A stretch of DNA of 64,000 bases from Silicimonas algicola (GTDB lineage Bacteria > Pseudomonadota > Alphaproteobacteria > Rhodobacterales > Rhodobacteraceae): assembly GCF_003148765.1 (NCBI RefSeq), contig NZ_QGGV01000005.1, forward strand, positions 241,149 through 305,148, in the 5' to 3' direction. Each line of letters starts with the position of its first letter. Position 1 is the first letter of the stretch. This document shows positions 1 through 9,075 of this stretch, piece after piece. A program made the translations under genes and the position numbers. The notes below the pieces were generated by a model that worked only from the letters and a program-made list of their open reading frames with translations, had not been told where the DNA came from and searched no databases.

Positions 1-325
<325 letters not shown>

Positions 326-421
326 CTATGGCGTCTTGCGGTGGAGAGATATCCTCGTCTGTGAGCGATTTGAAGATTGCGGCTGCGTTTCCGTGAATCC
401 GGCGCGAAGGCTTTTCCAATG

Positions 422-450
422 TTGCGCAATTGGGAAATTATATTGCGCAA
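422..450. promoter_or_regulatory. Probable Lrp-type operator: two TTGCGCAA palindromes two turns apart
   Basis: The 8-bp palindrome TTGCGCAA occurs at 422-429 and again at 443-450, with centres 21 bp apart (two helical turns). The two copies together form a larger perfect inverted repeat with arms 422-430 and 442-450. It lies between the divergent trxB and lrp-type genes. Lrp/AsnC proteins bind as dimers to phased palindromes and often repress themselves, so this is the expected kind of site. The binding protein is inferred. Confidence 0.55.
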
Positions 451-504
451 GACACGGTGCGCCTGTAGTTTTTGAAAAACCCTCAGGTGGAGACGCGGCT
501 CATC

Positions 505-1005
505 ATGGCGCACCAGAAACTCGACGCGATCGACCGCAAGATTCTCGCCGAGCTTCAGGCCGACGGGCGCATGACGAACGTCGAGCTCGCCAGCCGTGTC
601 GGCATCTCGGCGCCGCCCTGTCTTCGCCGTGTCCGGACCCTGGAGGAGCAGGGTTACATCAAGGGCTATCATGCGTCGGTCGATGTTCGCGCCCTTGGCT
701 TCGAGGTGCAGGTTTTTGCGATGGTCGGGCTGCAGAGCCAGGCTGAAAGCGACCTGTCCGCGTTCGAGAAGCGCTGTCGCGATTGGCCTTTGGTGCGCGA
801 GTGCCACATGCTGAACGGCGAGGTGGATTTCATCCTGAAGTGCGTGGCACCCGACCTGTCGACCTTTCAGCGGTTCCTGACCGAAGAGCTCACGTCGGCG
901 CCGAACGTGGTCGGCGTGAAAACCTCGCTGGTCATACGCTGCGCCAAGGACGACCCCGGCGTGCCCTTCGACGTGCTCGAGCAAAGGCTCGTTCGGTCGG
1001 CCTGA
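505..1005 (+). CDS. Lrp/AsnC family transcriptional regulator
   Basis: This is a DNA-binding regulator of about 166 residues, the usual Lrp/AsnC length. An N-terminal helix-turn-helix (LDAIDRKILAELQADGR, then VELASRVGISAPPCLRRV, residues about 5-45) is followed by an AsnC ligand-binding/oligomerisation domain (about 70-155). The ATG at 505 (MAHQKLDAID) matches the conserved family start better than the upstream TTG at 472, and an AGGTGGAG stretch lies 13 bases upstream. The gene diverges from trxB and ends one base before the convergent Hint gene. The palindromes at 422-450 suggest autoregulation. The effector, probably an amino acid, cannot be read from the sequence. Confidence 0.88.
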   Translation: MAHQKLDAIDRKILAELQADGRMTNVELASRVGISAPPCLRRVRTLEEQGYIKGYHASVDVRALGFEVQVFAMVGLQSQAESDLSAFEKRCRDWPLVRECHMLNGEVDFILKCVAPDLSTFQRFLTEELTSAPNVVGVKTSLVIRCAKDDPGVPFDVLEQRLVRSA

Positions 1006-1791
1006 TCAGATGATCGAGAGATAATCCTCCGCTGTCAGGCGAGGTGCCGCCAGCCTGCCGAAATCCCGGATTGTCGACAGGTGCGGGAAGAACGCCATGT
1101 AAAGCGCCAGCATCTCCTCGGACAGGGACAGGGGAAGTTCCGGCCCCGGATGGAAGCTCTCGACCTCGAGCCCGGCCGCCAGAAGCGTCTCATGCCCTTC
1201 GCAGGCCAAGTGGTAGACGCGTGTCGGCGACAGCGGCGTGACCTCGATGACAGCCGTTCCGTCGGCCATCGCCGACAGGGGAACCAGGGCGGCTTCTGAC
1301 CCGATGGCGCCCCGGATCTTGGCGTCGCGATCGAGCCTGCGGGCATGGGGACCGAAGGTCTGGTCCTGAACGGGGCGCGCAAGGCCGAAGGCATCGGGCA
1401 TGACGCGGTACATTCGGTCCGGACGGTCGGCGAGCGTCGGCGCCCCCGGCACGAGGGTGATGGCGCCCTTCCACAGAAGTTGGCTGACCTTGCCGTTCGC
1501 GCATTCCAGATGCATCCCGGGTTCAAGATCCTCGATGGCGACAGGCCCGTCGGTCGTCTGGAAGAGAACACCGTGGGAGAAGGCGCCGAAGGCCTGTTCG
1601 AAGGCGGGCAACGCAGGGGCGACGGTCGTGCTGCTATGGACCTCGCCGTCTTCGAGCCATTCGATCTCGAACCGGCGGGTGACGCGCGACTTCGGCAGGG
1701 CCGGGGCTGCGGGAACGGGTCGGGTGTCGCGGCGGGCCGTCCAGGGCGTGGACGTGGCATGGCGCGACTGTGCGAAGGACCTACTACTCAT
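1006..1791 (-). CDS. Hint (hedgehog/intein) domain-containing protein
   Basis: This 261-residue protein has a central segment (about residues 90-215) resembling the Hint_2 domain frequent in Rhodobacteraceae: GPVAIEDLEPGMHLE, then LLWKG and a later EGHETLLAAGLEVESFHPG block. Typical Hint domains begin with a nucleophilic Cys or Ser. Here the residues before the domain read FSHGVLFQT with no Cys, so self-splicing is doubtful. The N-terminal 60 residues are basic and low in complexity. It is convergent with the Lrp gene and abuts its stop. Its function is unknown, and assignment rests on the motif pattern only. Confidence 0.7.
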   Translation of the reverse strand: MSSRSFAQSRHATSTPWTARRDTRPVPAAPALPKSRVTRRFEIEWLEDGEVHSSTTVAPALPAFEQAFGAFSHGVLFQTTDGPVAIEDLEPGMHLECANGKVSQLLWKGAITLVPGAPTLADRPDRMYRVMPDAFGLARPVQDQTFGPHARRLDRDAKIRGAIGSEAALVPLSAMADGTAVIEVTPLSPTRVYHLACEGHETLLAAGLEVESFHPGPELPLSLSEEMLALYMAFFPHLSTIRDFGRLAAPRLTAEDYLSII

Positions 1792-1837
1792 CAGAACCTC
1801 TACTCGTTACGGGCCGGCGAAACGCGCCGGCGGGACC

Positions 1838-1966
1838 TCAGGCTTTCGACGCGGCGGCATACCTCACGGTCGATCGGGCGGACGCCCTGCGTGTCGGAAG
1901 TACGGGACCCTTCTGGGCTTTGGCCGCTTCGATCACACTGCGCATCCAGCGCGGCTTCGACGTCAT
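1838..1966 (-). CDS. Small conserved Rhodobacterales-type protein (42 aa)
   Basis: This is a 42-residue basic ORF beginning MTSKPRWMRSVIEAAK. I recall the RWM(K/R)SVI motif from a small family of unknown function in roseobacters, usually with a Pro/Arg-rich tail as here. The start is the ATG at 1964-1966. A longer reading of the same frame from 2194 would overlap pgeF antisense and is unlikely. No function can be assigned. Confidence 0.5.
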   Translation of the reverse strand: MTSKPRWMRSVIEAAKAQKGPVLPTRRASARSTVRYAAASKA

Positions 1967-2082
1967 GTCTGCCAGTCCTTGTCGCTTGGTCCGTCCTGTT
2001 GCGGACAAGACCTTGCTGACAGCGCAATTGGGCGAGGTGATGACGGATTGAAGGAAATTCGGTCGCGCTTTCGCGCAGATTT

Positions 2083-2835
2083 TCACAAACGGATGGCCGA
2101 GATCAGTCGTCCGTAATCGGCCTCGCGACGATGAACGCTGCGGCGGTACGAATAGAATCGGTCCGGTTCGGAAAAGGTACAGTGGCCGATCCACTGCGCT
2201 TCGCCGACGCCGGCGCTTCGCAGCCGGTGCAGGCCGAAGCCTATCAAATCAAAGAGATAGCGGTCTCCTTCGCCGTTCGCGAAGAAGCGTGTGTTGGCGC
2301 CGTCTTCGTCCGCGAAACGTTCCAGGAACTCCGGCCCGACCTCGTAGGCGCGCTGGCTGATCGAGGGGCCGATGACGGCGGTGATCGCCTCGCGAACGGC
2401 GCCGAGGCCCTCCATGGCATCCACCGTCGCTTCGAGAACGCCGTCGAGTGCGCCCTTCCATCCGGCGTGGGCAGCACCGATGACTCCGTTCTGCGTGTCC
2501 GCGAACAAGACGGGCTGGCAATCTGCGGTGAGGACGGCAAGCGCAAGACCGGGCGTGGCGGAGGCCATCGCGTCGGCTTCGACCGGGCGCTCGGTCGGCG
2601 CGTCGAGCGTCAGTGCCCGTGCGGAATGCGTCTGGTGTACGGTCGCCAGCCGGTCTGGATCGACCCCGAGGGCCTGCGCCACGCGTTTGCGGTTGATCGC
2701 CACCATCTCGGTCTGGTCGGTCGAGCCGAAGCCACAGTTAAGACTGGAGAATATGCCGGACGACGCCCCTCCCTTGCGGGTGAAGAAGCCGTGGCGCACG
2801 GCCGCGAGCGCTTCGGACGTCAGGACTTCGATCAT
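2083..2835 (-). CDS. pgeF: Purine nucleoside phosphorylase / multicopper-type YfiH (PgeF) family
   Basis: This 250-residue protein matches the usual length of YfiH/PgeF (formerly 'polyphenol oxidase, laccase domain') proteins, which cleave purine nucleosides or edit misincorporated muropeptides. Visible motifs are ATVHQTHSA (first metal His), LTADCQPVLFAD (Cys), GAAHAGWKG (His) and the C-terminal EPDRFYSYRRSVHR. Together these supply the Cys/His zinc site. Its ATG overlaps the stop of the upstream methyltransferase gene by 4 bp (ATGA). This gives a translationally coupled lgt-midA-pgeF operon, an order common in Rhodobacterales. Confidence in the family is high, in the substrate lower. Confidence 0.88.
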   Translation of the reverse strand: MIEVLTSEALAAVRHGFFTRKGGASSGIFSSLNCGFGSTDQTEMVAINRKRVAQALGVDPDRLATVHQTHSARALTLDAPTERPVEADAMASATPGLALAVLTADCQPVLFADTQNGVIGAAHAGWKGALDGVLEATVDAMEGLGAVREAITAVIGPSISQRAYEVGPEFLERFADEDGANTRFFANGEGDRYLFDLIGFGLHRLRSAGVGEAQWIGHCTFSEPDRFYSYRRSVHRREADYGRLISAIRL

Positions 2836-3899
2836 GGATCGAATCCGGGGGGGGCGGGAGTCTTCGGTCGATAAAGGGCCATTGCCTTGAAGAGCGTTCC
2901 CATTTCCTCGGGATGCGTCAAGCGGCGATGCGCGGCGATGTGCCGCTCGATGGCGTCGCCGCTCATTCCCGCCGCGAGAACCTCAGCGCGCACCGTGATC
3001 CCGAGCCGTTCCAGAAAGACGCCCTGCGGCGTCATCGGCGTGACGGCGACACCATCTGCGGAAGCGGCTTGGGACAGCGCTTCGAAATCGACGTGAGCGG
3101 TCAGGTCGGCAGCCCCCGGAGCGTCGAGCGGATCGACCGTCGCGTGATCGCTCACCGCCTGGAACGTGTCTCCGAGAGAGCGCCAGCCGCCGTAGTCGAC
3201 GATCAGCGCCACGCCGTTGCGCGCTGCCACACGGCGGGCGATGTCGCGCACGATGGCGAGAGACGGCGCGGAGGTTTCGACCACGTCGCCCTCTCGGGTG
3301 TCTGCAAGCGGCGGCTCCAACGGTTCTGGACGCGACGGGCCGGACAGCCCGAAGACGAGGGCACCCTCCGACAGACCCACGACCCGCTCGCGCCACGCCG
3401 GGCCATCGCGGCGAAACTGGCGGATCGGAAGGGCGTCGAAAAACTCGTTGGCGACAAGGTAGAGAGGTGCGTCATCTGGCACGTCACCGAGGCTGTCATG
3501 GTGAAAGATCGGGCGACTCACAGTCTCGCGCTGTTTGTCGCGCAGGATGGGCGATGCCTCGACCATGTGCAGCGAAAGGGCCTCATGAAAGCCTGGCACA
3601 CCGCGCGTCGCCCGCAGAAGATCCGCCATCAGAGTGCCGCGCCCGGGGCCCAGCTCAACAAGTTGGATCGACGAGGGCGATCCGCGATCCGTCCAGGCCT
3701 GCGCCAGGCAAAGGCCCAGAAGCTCGCCGAACATCTGGCTGATCTCGGGCGCCGTGGTGAAGTCGCCCGCCGTCCCAAGCGGGTCCCGCGTGACGTAATA
3801 GCCGTGCCGGGGGTGCGTCAGGCATTCCGACATGTAGTCGGCGAGGGTCATCGGACCCGCGGCCCGGATCCGCGCGATCAGGACGTCCTTCAGGCTCAC
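2832..3899 (-). CDS. SAM-dependent methyltransferase, MidA/NdufAF7 family
   Basis: This 355-residue class I methyltransferase belongs to the family of mitochondrial NDUFAF7, which methylates an arginine of a complex I subunit. Visible features are the N-terminal [16 protein letters not shown] and [17 protein letters not shown] blocks, the SAM-binding [16 protein letters not shown] (about residues 80-95) and [16 protein letters not shown] (about 150-165). The GTG start at 3897-3899 overlaps the lgt stop by one base pair step (GTGA). The frame stays open far upstream only because it runs antisense to structured lgt codons. The bacterial substrate is inferred from the mitochondrial homologue. 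Confidence 0.87.
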   Translation of the reverse strand: MSLKDVLIARIRAAGPMTLADYMSECLTHPRHGYYVTRDPLGTAGDFTTAPEISQMFGELLGLCLAQAWTDRGSPSSIQLVELGPGRGTLMADLLRATRGVPGFHEALSLHMVEASPILRDKQRETVSRPIFHHDSLGDVPDDAPLYLVANEFFDALPIRQFRRDGPAWRERVVGLSEGALVFGLSGPSRPEPLEPPLADTREGDVVETSAPSLAIVRDIARRVAARNGVALIVDYGGWRSLGDTFQAVSDHATVDPLDAPGAADLTAHVDFEALSQAASADGVAVTPMTPQGVFLERLGITVRAEVLAAGMSGDAIERHIAAHRRLTHPEEMGTLFKAMALYRPKTPAPPGFDP

Positions 3900-4792
3900 G
3901 CCGTCCGGCGGGCGCGCCGCCACGCGAGGACCAGAAGCCCCAGGCCGACGAGGATCATGGGCAGCGACAGCCTTTGTCCCTGCGTCAGGCCCCAGCTTCC
4001 GAACTGGACCGCATAGCCCAAGGGGTTGTCTGGCGACATGAATTGAGGATCGGCCTGCCGCACGAATTCGACGAGGAAGCGCGAGACGCCATAGCCTGCG
4101 AGGAAGACGCCGATCAGCGATCCCGGGCGCTTGAGCCACCCGCTGCGGAACGACAGCCACAGAAGAAGACCGCCGAGGAGGATGCCTTCGAGCGCGGCTT
4201 CGTAGAGCTGCGAAGGATGGCGGGCGCAGAGGCCGGCAATCTGGGGGCAGGTCTGTGCTGCGGCGCCCGGAAAGATCACGCCCCAAGGAAGGTCCGTTGG
4301 ACGCCCCCAAAGCTCGGCGTTGATGAAGTTCGCGATGCGGCCGAAGAACAGTCCAGGAGGCACCGCCACAGCAAGCCCATCGCCGAACTTGAGGATGTCG
4401 ATGCCGTTCTTCCAGGAAAACACGAGGCCTGCGATCACGACTCCCAGGAAACCGCCGTGGAAGGACATGCCACCCTCCCAGACGCGAAGGATCGCCATCG
4501 GATCTTCGAGAAACTGGCCCTCGCCGTAAAACAGGACGTAGCCCATCCGCCCGCCAAGGATGATGCCGAGCACGATCCAGGTCAGGAAATCCTCCATCTG
4601 CGGGCGGGTGAGGGGCGGCGTGTCGCCGGCCCAGAGATGCGCGCGGTCGCGCAGGGCGCGGAAGATGTAGTAGCCCGCGATCACCCCCGCGATATAGGCC
4701 AGCGCGTACCACCTGATCGGCACGGTGGCGAAGCCGAGCGGGATTTCGACCAGCACGGGAGAGATGTCGGGGAAGGGGATCGCGAAGCGCAT
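3896..4792 (-). CDS. lgt: Prolipoprotein diacylglyceryl transferase
   Basis: This 298-residue inner-membrane enzyme transfers diacylglycerol from phosphatidylglycerol to the lipobox Cys of prolipoproteins. Family signatures are present: [11 protein letters not shown] near the N-terminus, [21 protein letters not shown] with the essential His, and the lgt signature [17 protein letters not shown]. At least six hydrophobic segments are visible. I chose the ATG at 4790-4792 ([10 protein letters not shown]), because the longer upstream frame would run antisense over the divergent small gene at 4890. It is the first gene of the lgt-midA-pgeF operon. Confidence 0.95.
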   Translation of the reverse strand: MRFAIPFPDISPVLVEIPLGFATVPIRWYALAYIAGVIAGYYIFRALRDRAHLWAGDTPPLTRPQMEDFLTWIVLGIILGGRMGYVLFYGEGQFLEDPMAILRVWEGGMSFHGGFLGVVIAGLVFSWKNGIDILKFGDGLAVAVPPGLFFGRIANFINAELWGRPTDLPWGVIFPGAAAQTCPQIAGLCARHPSQLYEAALEGILLGGLLLWLSFRSGWLKRPGSLIGVFLAGYGVSRFLVEFVRQADPQFMSPDNPLGYAVQFGSWGLTQGQRLSLPMILVGLGLLVLAWRRARRTA

Positions 4793-4889
4793 GACGCGCG
4801 AGAGGTGCCAGCGCGCGAGGGTGGCGTCAACCTTGCAGAGCGGGGCGCGTGGGCCATATAGGAGGGGAACACGACCCGGAGATGGCACG

Positions 4890-5141
4890 ATGCAGACCCG
4901 CAACAAGATCCTCGATGACCTGTCGCAGCTCATGACGAACGCCATGGGTGTCGCCCAGGGTGCGCGGGACGAGGCCGAGACGGCCTTCAAGGGCATGGTC
5001 GACCGTTGGCTCGCCGACCGCGATTTCGTGACCCGCGAAGAATTCGACGCCGTGCGCGCCATGGCTCAGAAGGCGCGGGAAGAGAACGAGGCGCTGAAGT
5101 CGCGTCTCGATGCGCTCGAGGCGCGCAAGACCGACGCCTGA
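4890..5141 (+). CDS. ubiK: BMFP-domain (UbiK-like) accessory protein
   Basis: This 83-residue protein has the pattern of the BMFP/YqiC family. The N-terminal half ([20 protein letters not shown]) is amphipathic. The C-terminal half, about residues 50-80 ([20 protein letters not shown]), is a coiled coil. UbiK trimerises and assists ubiquinone biosynthesis, and related proteins disturb membranes. The start is the ATG at 4890; a preceding out-of-frame ATG is ignored. The gene diverges from lgt with a 97-bp intergenic region that probably holds both promoters. The symbol rests on family membership only. Confidence 0.75.
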   Translation: MQTRNKILDDLSQLMTNAMGVAQGARDEAETAFKGMVDRWLADRDFVTREEFDAVRAMAQKAREENEALKSRLDALEARKTDA

Positions 5142-5390
5142 GGTCTGCCCGGGCCGCTTCTTGCCCGTCACGTTCCGTCATCCTGCCAACCCGCCGATGG
5201 ACCCGTCGGTCGAGGTGGGTCTGACGTTATCCCCCGGAAAATGCCGCGCTGCCGAAATTTGGGGTTTACAGGATCCCGCTTTAGGCACACCATATCTCGT
5301 AAGGTCGGGCGCTAATCACTACCGGACCTAGAGCAGTCATCAAAGCATGGGGCCAGAAGAGCACCCGGCGCAACCGATGAGGCAGGGCGC

Positions 5391-5888
5391 ATGTCGCTGA
5401 GCGAGCATTTCTCGGAAGACCTTCATCCCATTGATATCGTCGAAACCCTGGCCGAGCACCACGACTGGGACTTCGACCGCGTGGGAGACGACCAGATCGC
5501 CATGGCGGTCGAGGGCCAGTGGCGGACCTATTCGATCACTTTGGCCTGGTCACCGCAGGACGAGACCCTGCGTCTGATCTGCACCTTCGAGATGGATCCC
5601 CCCAAGGCACGGCGGCCGGAGCTGTACGAAACGCTCAACGCGGCCAACGACCTGTGCTGGGCTGGCGCATTCGCTTACTGGCAAGAGCAGAAGCTGATGG
5701 TCTGGCGCTATGGCCTCGTGCTTGCGGGCGGCCAGTATGCCGCGCCCGAGCAGATCGACACCATGATCCGTGCGGCCGTCCTGTCCGCCGAAAGGTTCTA
5801 CCCCGCCTTCCAACTCGTGGTCTGGGGCGACGAGGACCCCGCGAACGCGATGAAGATCGCCATCGGCGAGACCTACGGGCGCGCCTGA
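5391..5888 (+). CDS. YbjN domain-containing protein
   Basis: This 165-residue protein resembles the YbjN family of Alphaproteobacteria, which is linked to stress and motility in enterobacteria but has no defined biochemistry. Typical segments are HPIDIVETLAEHHDW at the N-terminus and YETLNAANDLCWAGAFAYW in the middle. The ATG at 5391 follows a GC-rich leader. A perfect 9-bp hairpin follows the gene at 5942. There are no membrane segments or signal peptide. Function unknown. Confidence 0.75.
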   Translation: MSLSEHFSEDLHPIDIVETLAEHHDWDFDRVGDDQIAMAVEGQWRTYSITLAWSPQDETLRLICTFEMDPPKARRPELYETLNAANDLCWAGAFAYWQEQKLMVWRYGLVLAGGQYAAPEQIDTMIRAAVLSAERFYPAFQLVVWGDEDPANAMKIAIGETYGRA

Positions 5889-5941
5889 TCTCGTTTCGCC
5901 CGGCGCGGCCGACCTCCCTTCGGTCGCACATGGGCATCGCT

Positions 5942-5965
5942 CCGGGCCGCCACCGCGCGGCCCGG
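5942..5965 (+). terminator. Terminator-like hairpin after the YbjN gene
   Basis: A perfect 9-bp GC-rich stem with a 6-nt loop lies 53 bp after the YbjN stop. It is followed by TGTCTTGTCC rather than a clean U-run. It could end the ybjN transcript before proC. Confidence 0.45.
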
Positions 5966-6028
5966 TGTCTTGTCCGGCAGGCGTTCCCCTGATCCTCCAA
6001 ATCCCGTAAGTACGGAACAGGAGGGACG

Positions 6029-6847
6029 ATGATGGATTTCACCTCGATTTCGGACAGGGGCCTCGTGCTTCTCGGCTGCGGCAAGATGGGCGGCGCCATG
6101 CTTAAGGGCTGGCTTGCCAAGGGCTTGGCGCCAATGTCGGTCAGCGTCGTCGATCCCAACCCGGCGCCCTGGCTTGCGGACACCGGTGTCTCGGTCAACG
6201 GCGCTCTGCCGTCCGATCCGGCGGTGATCGTCGTTGCCGTGAAGCCCCAGATGATGGCCGAGGCGATGCCGGGGCAGACCGGGTACGGCGGGGGACGGAC
6301 GCTGTTCGTGTCGATAGCCGCTGGAACGCGGATTGCGACTTTCGAGAAGATGCTGGGCGAGGGCACGCCGATCGTGCGGGCGATGCCGAACACTCCTGCG
6401 GCCATCGGGCGGGGGATCACCGCAATCGTGGGAAATGCGGTTGCGAGCGAGGCGCAGGTTTCCCTTGCGGAACAACTGCTTGCGGCCGTCGGCCAGACGG
6501 TCCGGCTGGAGAGCGAAGACCAGATGGACGCGGTGACGGCGGTGTCGGGGTCGGGACCGGCCTACGTGTTTCACCTGATCGAGACGCTGGCGGCGGCGGG
6601 CGAGGCCGAGGGATTGCCGGCGGAGTTGGCGCTGGAACTGGCGCGGACGACCGTCGCCGGGGCGGGGGCGCTGGCGATGGAGGCAGAGGAGGATCCGGGT
6701 CAGCTTCGGGTCAACGTCACCAGTCCCAACGGCACGACGGCGGCTGCGCTCGAGGTGCTGATGGACGAAACGCGCGGCTTTCCGGCGCTTCTGAAAGAGG
6801 CTGTCCACCGGGCGGCCGAGCGGGGACGGGAGCTGGGAAGGCAATGA
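6029..6847 (+). CDS. proC: Pyrroline-5-carboxylate reductase
   Basis: This 272-residue NAD(P)H-dependent enzyme makes the last step of proline synthesis. The N-terminal Rossmann motif reads LVLLGCGKMGGAMLKGW, followed by AVKPQMM and RAMPNTPAAIGRG. The C-terminal dimerisation domain carries the P5CR signature around VTAVSGSGPAYVF and the VNVTSPNGTTAAAL block. GGAGGGACG just upstream is a strong ribosome site. The next gene's start overlaps the stop by 4 bp (ATGA), so csaA is coupled to it. Confidence 0.95.
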   Translation: MMDFTSISDRGLVLLGCGKMGGAMLKGWLAKGLAPMSVSVVDPNPAPWLADTGVSVNGALPSDPAVIVVAVKPQMMAEAMPGQTGYGGGRTLFVSIAAGTRIATFEKMLGEGTPIVRAMPNTPAAIGRGITAIVGNAVASEAQVSLAEQLLAAVGQTVRLESEDQMDAVTAVSGSGPAYVFHLIETLAAAGEAEGLPAELALELARTTVAGAGALAMEAEEDPGQLRVNVTSPNGTTAAALEVLMDETRGFPALLKEAVHRAAERGRELGRQ

Positions 6848-7176
6848 TTTCGTTTGACGATTTCCTGAAAGTCGATATCCGCGTGGGCGTCATCACGCGG
6901 GCGGAACCGTTTCCGGAGGCGCGCAAGCCGGCCATCAGGCTGTGGGTCGATTTCGGGGCGGAGCTTGGCGAGAAGAAAAGCTCGGCGCAGATCGTGAAGC
7001 ACTACGATCCCGCCACACTGCCCGGTCGCAAGGTGCTGGCGGTGGTGAATTTTCCGCCGCGCCAGATCGGCCCGGTGATGTCCGAGGTGCTGGTGCTGGG
7101 CGTGCCGGACGAGGAGGGCGAGGTGGTCCTTCTGACCCCGGATCTGGACGTGCCGGTCGGTGGGCGGATGTACTGA
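6844..7176 (+). CDS. csaA: tRNA-binding domain protein, CsaA-like
   Basis: This 110-residue single-domain protein has the EMAP-II/Trbp111-type OB fold that binds tRNA elbows. CsaA is described as a secretion-related chaperone in Bacillus. The visible signature is DFLKVDIRVGVITRAEPFPE, then KKSSAQIVKHYDPATLPGR and a C-terminal SEVLVLGVPDEEGEV. Its length and motifs match CsaA. It overlaps the proC stop by 4 bp. Confidence 0.85.
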   Translation: MISFDDFLKVDIRVGVITRAEPFPEARKPAIRLWVDFGAELGEKKSSAQIVKHYDPATLPGRKVLAVVNFPPRQIGPVMSEVLVLGVPDEEGEVVLLTPDLDVPVGGRMY

Positions 7177-7230
7177 CAGCGCAGTTCGGCCAAGTCATTG
7201 AAATGGATCGAAACGAGCGGTCAGAGGGTT

Positions 7231-7252
7231 TCGGTATCGCGTCGGTATCGCG
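7231..7252. repeat. 11-bp tandem duplication
   Basis: The unit TCGGTATCGCG occurs twice in tandem, with a third partial TCGGT after it. It lies in the convergent gap between csaA and the response regulator. It is probably replication slippage; no function is evident. Confidence 0.6.
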
Positions 7253-7277
7253 TCGGTGCGCGAAAAACGGAAATCCG

Positions 7278-7637
7278 TCAGGACCCGGGAGCGCCGGTGA
7301 TGATCTCGATCAGCTTCACGACGTCCGCGGTCCGGACCGGCTTTGTGAGGATGTGACATCCGGCGAGATGCGGAGGCAGGGCCGAGGCGTCGTTGCCCGA
7401 GAGGAAGAAGAACGGCACGCCCTGCTCCATCAGATCGGTGGCGAAGGCGAAGGATGTGTCGGAGCCCAGATGCATGTCGAGGATGGCGAGGCCGGTCGAA
7501 GATCCATCCATGAGGGCGCGCGCCCTTGCGACGGAGGTGGCGCAGACGGCGACGAAACCGCGGTCGGACAACTCGTCCTCGAGGTCCATCGCGATGAGAG
7601 GATCGTCCTCGACGATCAGCACGCGCATTCCGGTCAT
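7278..7637 (-). CDS. Single-domain response regulator
   Basis: This is a 119-residue CheY-like receiver with no output domain. The acidic pocket is VLIVEDDPL, the phospho-acceptor is the Asp in LAILDMHLG (about residue 54), and the conserved Lys is in ILTKPVR. The start ATG at 7635-7637 overlaps the stop of the sensor kinase (TGATG), so the pair is translationally coupled. Single-domain receivers paired with HWE kinases often work in phosphorelays. The output is unknown. Confidence 0.88.
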   Translation of the reverse strand: MTGMRVLIVEDDPLIAMDLEDELSDRGFVAVCATSVARARALMDGSSTGLAILDMHLGSDTSFAFATDLMEQGVPFFFLSGNDASALPPHLAGCHILTKPVRTADVVKLIEIITGAPGS

Positions 7638-8998
7638 CACAAGGCCATCGCCAGGCGGCAGCGGACGCCTTCGGGAGCGTAGTCGATGACGGCCTTGTCG
7701 CCGTCGAGGCTGAAGCTCCGCTCGATCAGCCGCGTGCCGAAGCCTTGCCGGGTCGGACGCTCGACTTCGGGTCCGCCGCGTTCGCTCCAATCGAGGCGCA
7801 AGACCCGCTCGGGCGCCGGGTCGATGCGCCACTTTATGTCGACGCTTCCGCCGTCGGTCGAAAGAGCACCATATTTCGACGCATTGGCCGCAAGTTCGTG
7901 CAGCACGAGGCCCACCCTGTGCGCAAACTCGCCAGGCAGAAGGATATCGTCGCCCGAAAGGGCAAGGCGTTCATCGTCCGCGGCGTAAGGTCCGACCTGC
8001 CCCCGAATGAGGGCGGCGAGCGCCACGGCCTGATGCTCGGACGCCACAAGAAGATCGTGCGACGCGGCGATGGAGCGCAGTCTCGCATCGAACGAGGTGC
8101 GGAAATCGTCGGGCGAAGAGGTGCTCCGGATCGTCTGACCGGCCATCGACTGAATCGTGGCCAGCGTGTTCTTGACGCGGTGCGCGAGTTCCTTGATGAG
8201 GAGTTCCTTCTGCGCCTCGGCTCTCTTGCGTTCGGTGATGTCCGCGCCGGAGGGAATGAGTTCGACGACATTGCCCGCACCGTCCCGCACCGGCGCGATC
8301 TGGAAGTCGATCCAGATCCGCTGATCGCCCGCGATGCGGATTTCGGCGTCGTAGCGGACCCTCTCGCCCTTGGCGGCGGTCGCGACGGCCTCTTTCAGGC
8401 GATCCTGCGTCGCCACGTCGAAGTTCCACCAATAGCAGTCCCAGAAGGGCAGTCCGATCAACTGGTCGCGGGACAACCCGGAGGCGGCGACGGCGGGGGC
8501 GTTGGCTTCGAGCAGCCGCCCGTCGGTCGACAGGACGCCCACGAAGGCGACCACACCGTCGATCAGATTCCTGAGCCTTTCCTGACCCTTGTGGACCTCG
8601 GAGACGTCGGCGAAAGACAGCGCCAGGCCGTCGCCCGCGCGGGCTGCCGTGGTGCGGAACCAGGCGACGATGCCGCCGTGATCGTAGTGGAATTCTCGTT
8701 GCCAGGTCTGTCCCGTCTCGATCACCTCGACGTAGGCGTCGAAGAGCCCTTCGTCCCGGTTCCCCGGCATTTCCACAAGAAGGAGGCGACCCACGAGATC
8801 GTCGGGATTGCGGCCGACGATGTCGCCTGCGGCGGCGTTCACGAAGGTCCATTCGAGGTCGACGATCGCGCCCTCGTCGGACCGGACCGGCTTGAGCATC
8901 ATGAAGCCGTCGGGCGTGACGTTCTGGAACGCGACGAACGCATCCTCGGGCGCGGCGAAGCTCGGCCGAGCGACGTCTCGGGAGGAAGGTCTTGTCAT
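7637..8998 (-). CDS. PAS-domain HWE-family sensor histidine kinase
   Basis: This 453-residue soluble kinase has two PAS-type domains (about residues 20-140 and 145-255; PSGADITERKR marks the second PAC end). A phospho-acceptor box ELAHRVKNTLATIQSMAGQT (about 270-290) follows, then an HWE-type ATPase domain with the VLHELAANASKYGALS N-box and GFGTRLIERS. HWE kinases are abundant in Alphaproteobacteria and serve light, general-stress or nutrient signalling. The signal sensed cannot be read; no LOV-type Cys (NCRFL) or transmembrane segment is visible. It is transcribed with the downstream response regulator. Confidence 0.9.
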   Translation of the reverse strand: MTRPSSRDVARPSFAAPEDAFVAFQNVTPDGFMMLKPVRSDEGAIVDLEWTFVNAAAGDIVGRNPDDLVGRLLLVEMPGNRDEGLFDAYVEVIETGQTWQREFHYDHGGIVAWFRTTAARAGDGLALSFADVSEVHKGQERLRNLIDGVVAFVGVLSTDGRLLEANAPAVAASGLSRDQLIGLPFWDCYWWNFDVATQDRLKEAVATAAKGERVRYDAEIRIAGDQRIWIDFQIAPVRDGAGNVVELIPSGADITERKRAEAQKELLIKELAHRVKNTLATIQSMAGQTIRSTSSPDDFRTSFDARLRSIAASHDLLVASEHQAVALAALIRGQVGPYAADDERLALSGDDILLPGEFAHRVGLVLHELAANASKYGALSTDGGSVDIKWRIDPAPERVLRLDWSERGGPEVERPTRQGFGTRLIERSFSLDGDKAVIDYAPEGVRCRLAMAL

Positions 8999-9075
8999 GT
9001 CAGACGGTCAATCACGCTCCGGGTTCTTGTGTATTTTGTCATGCGGCAAAGGGCATGTCACGCGCCTCTTCGCCT

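Noticed and set aside
2832..4712. A single 626-codon minus-strand frame covering the methyltransferase and most of lgt
   Set aside because: Only the last 355 codons show methyltransferase motifs. The upstream part is an alternative frame of lgt, whose own frame carries all Lgt signatures.
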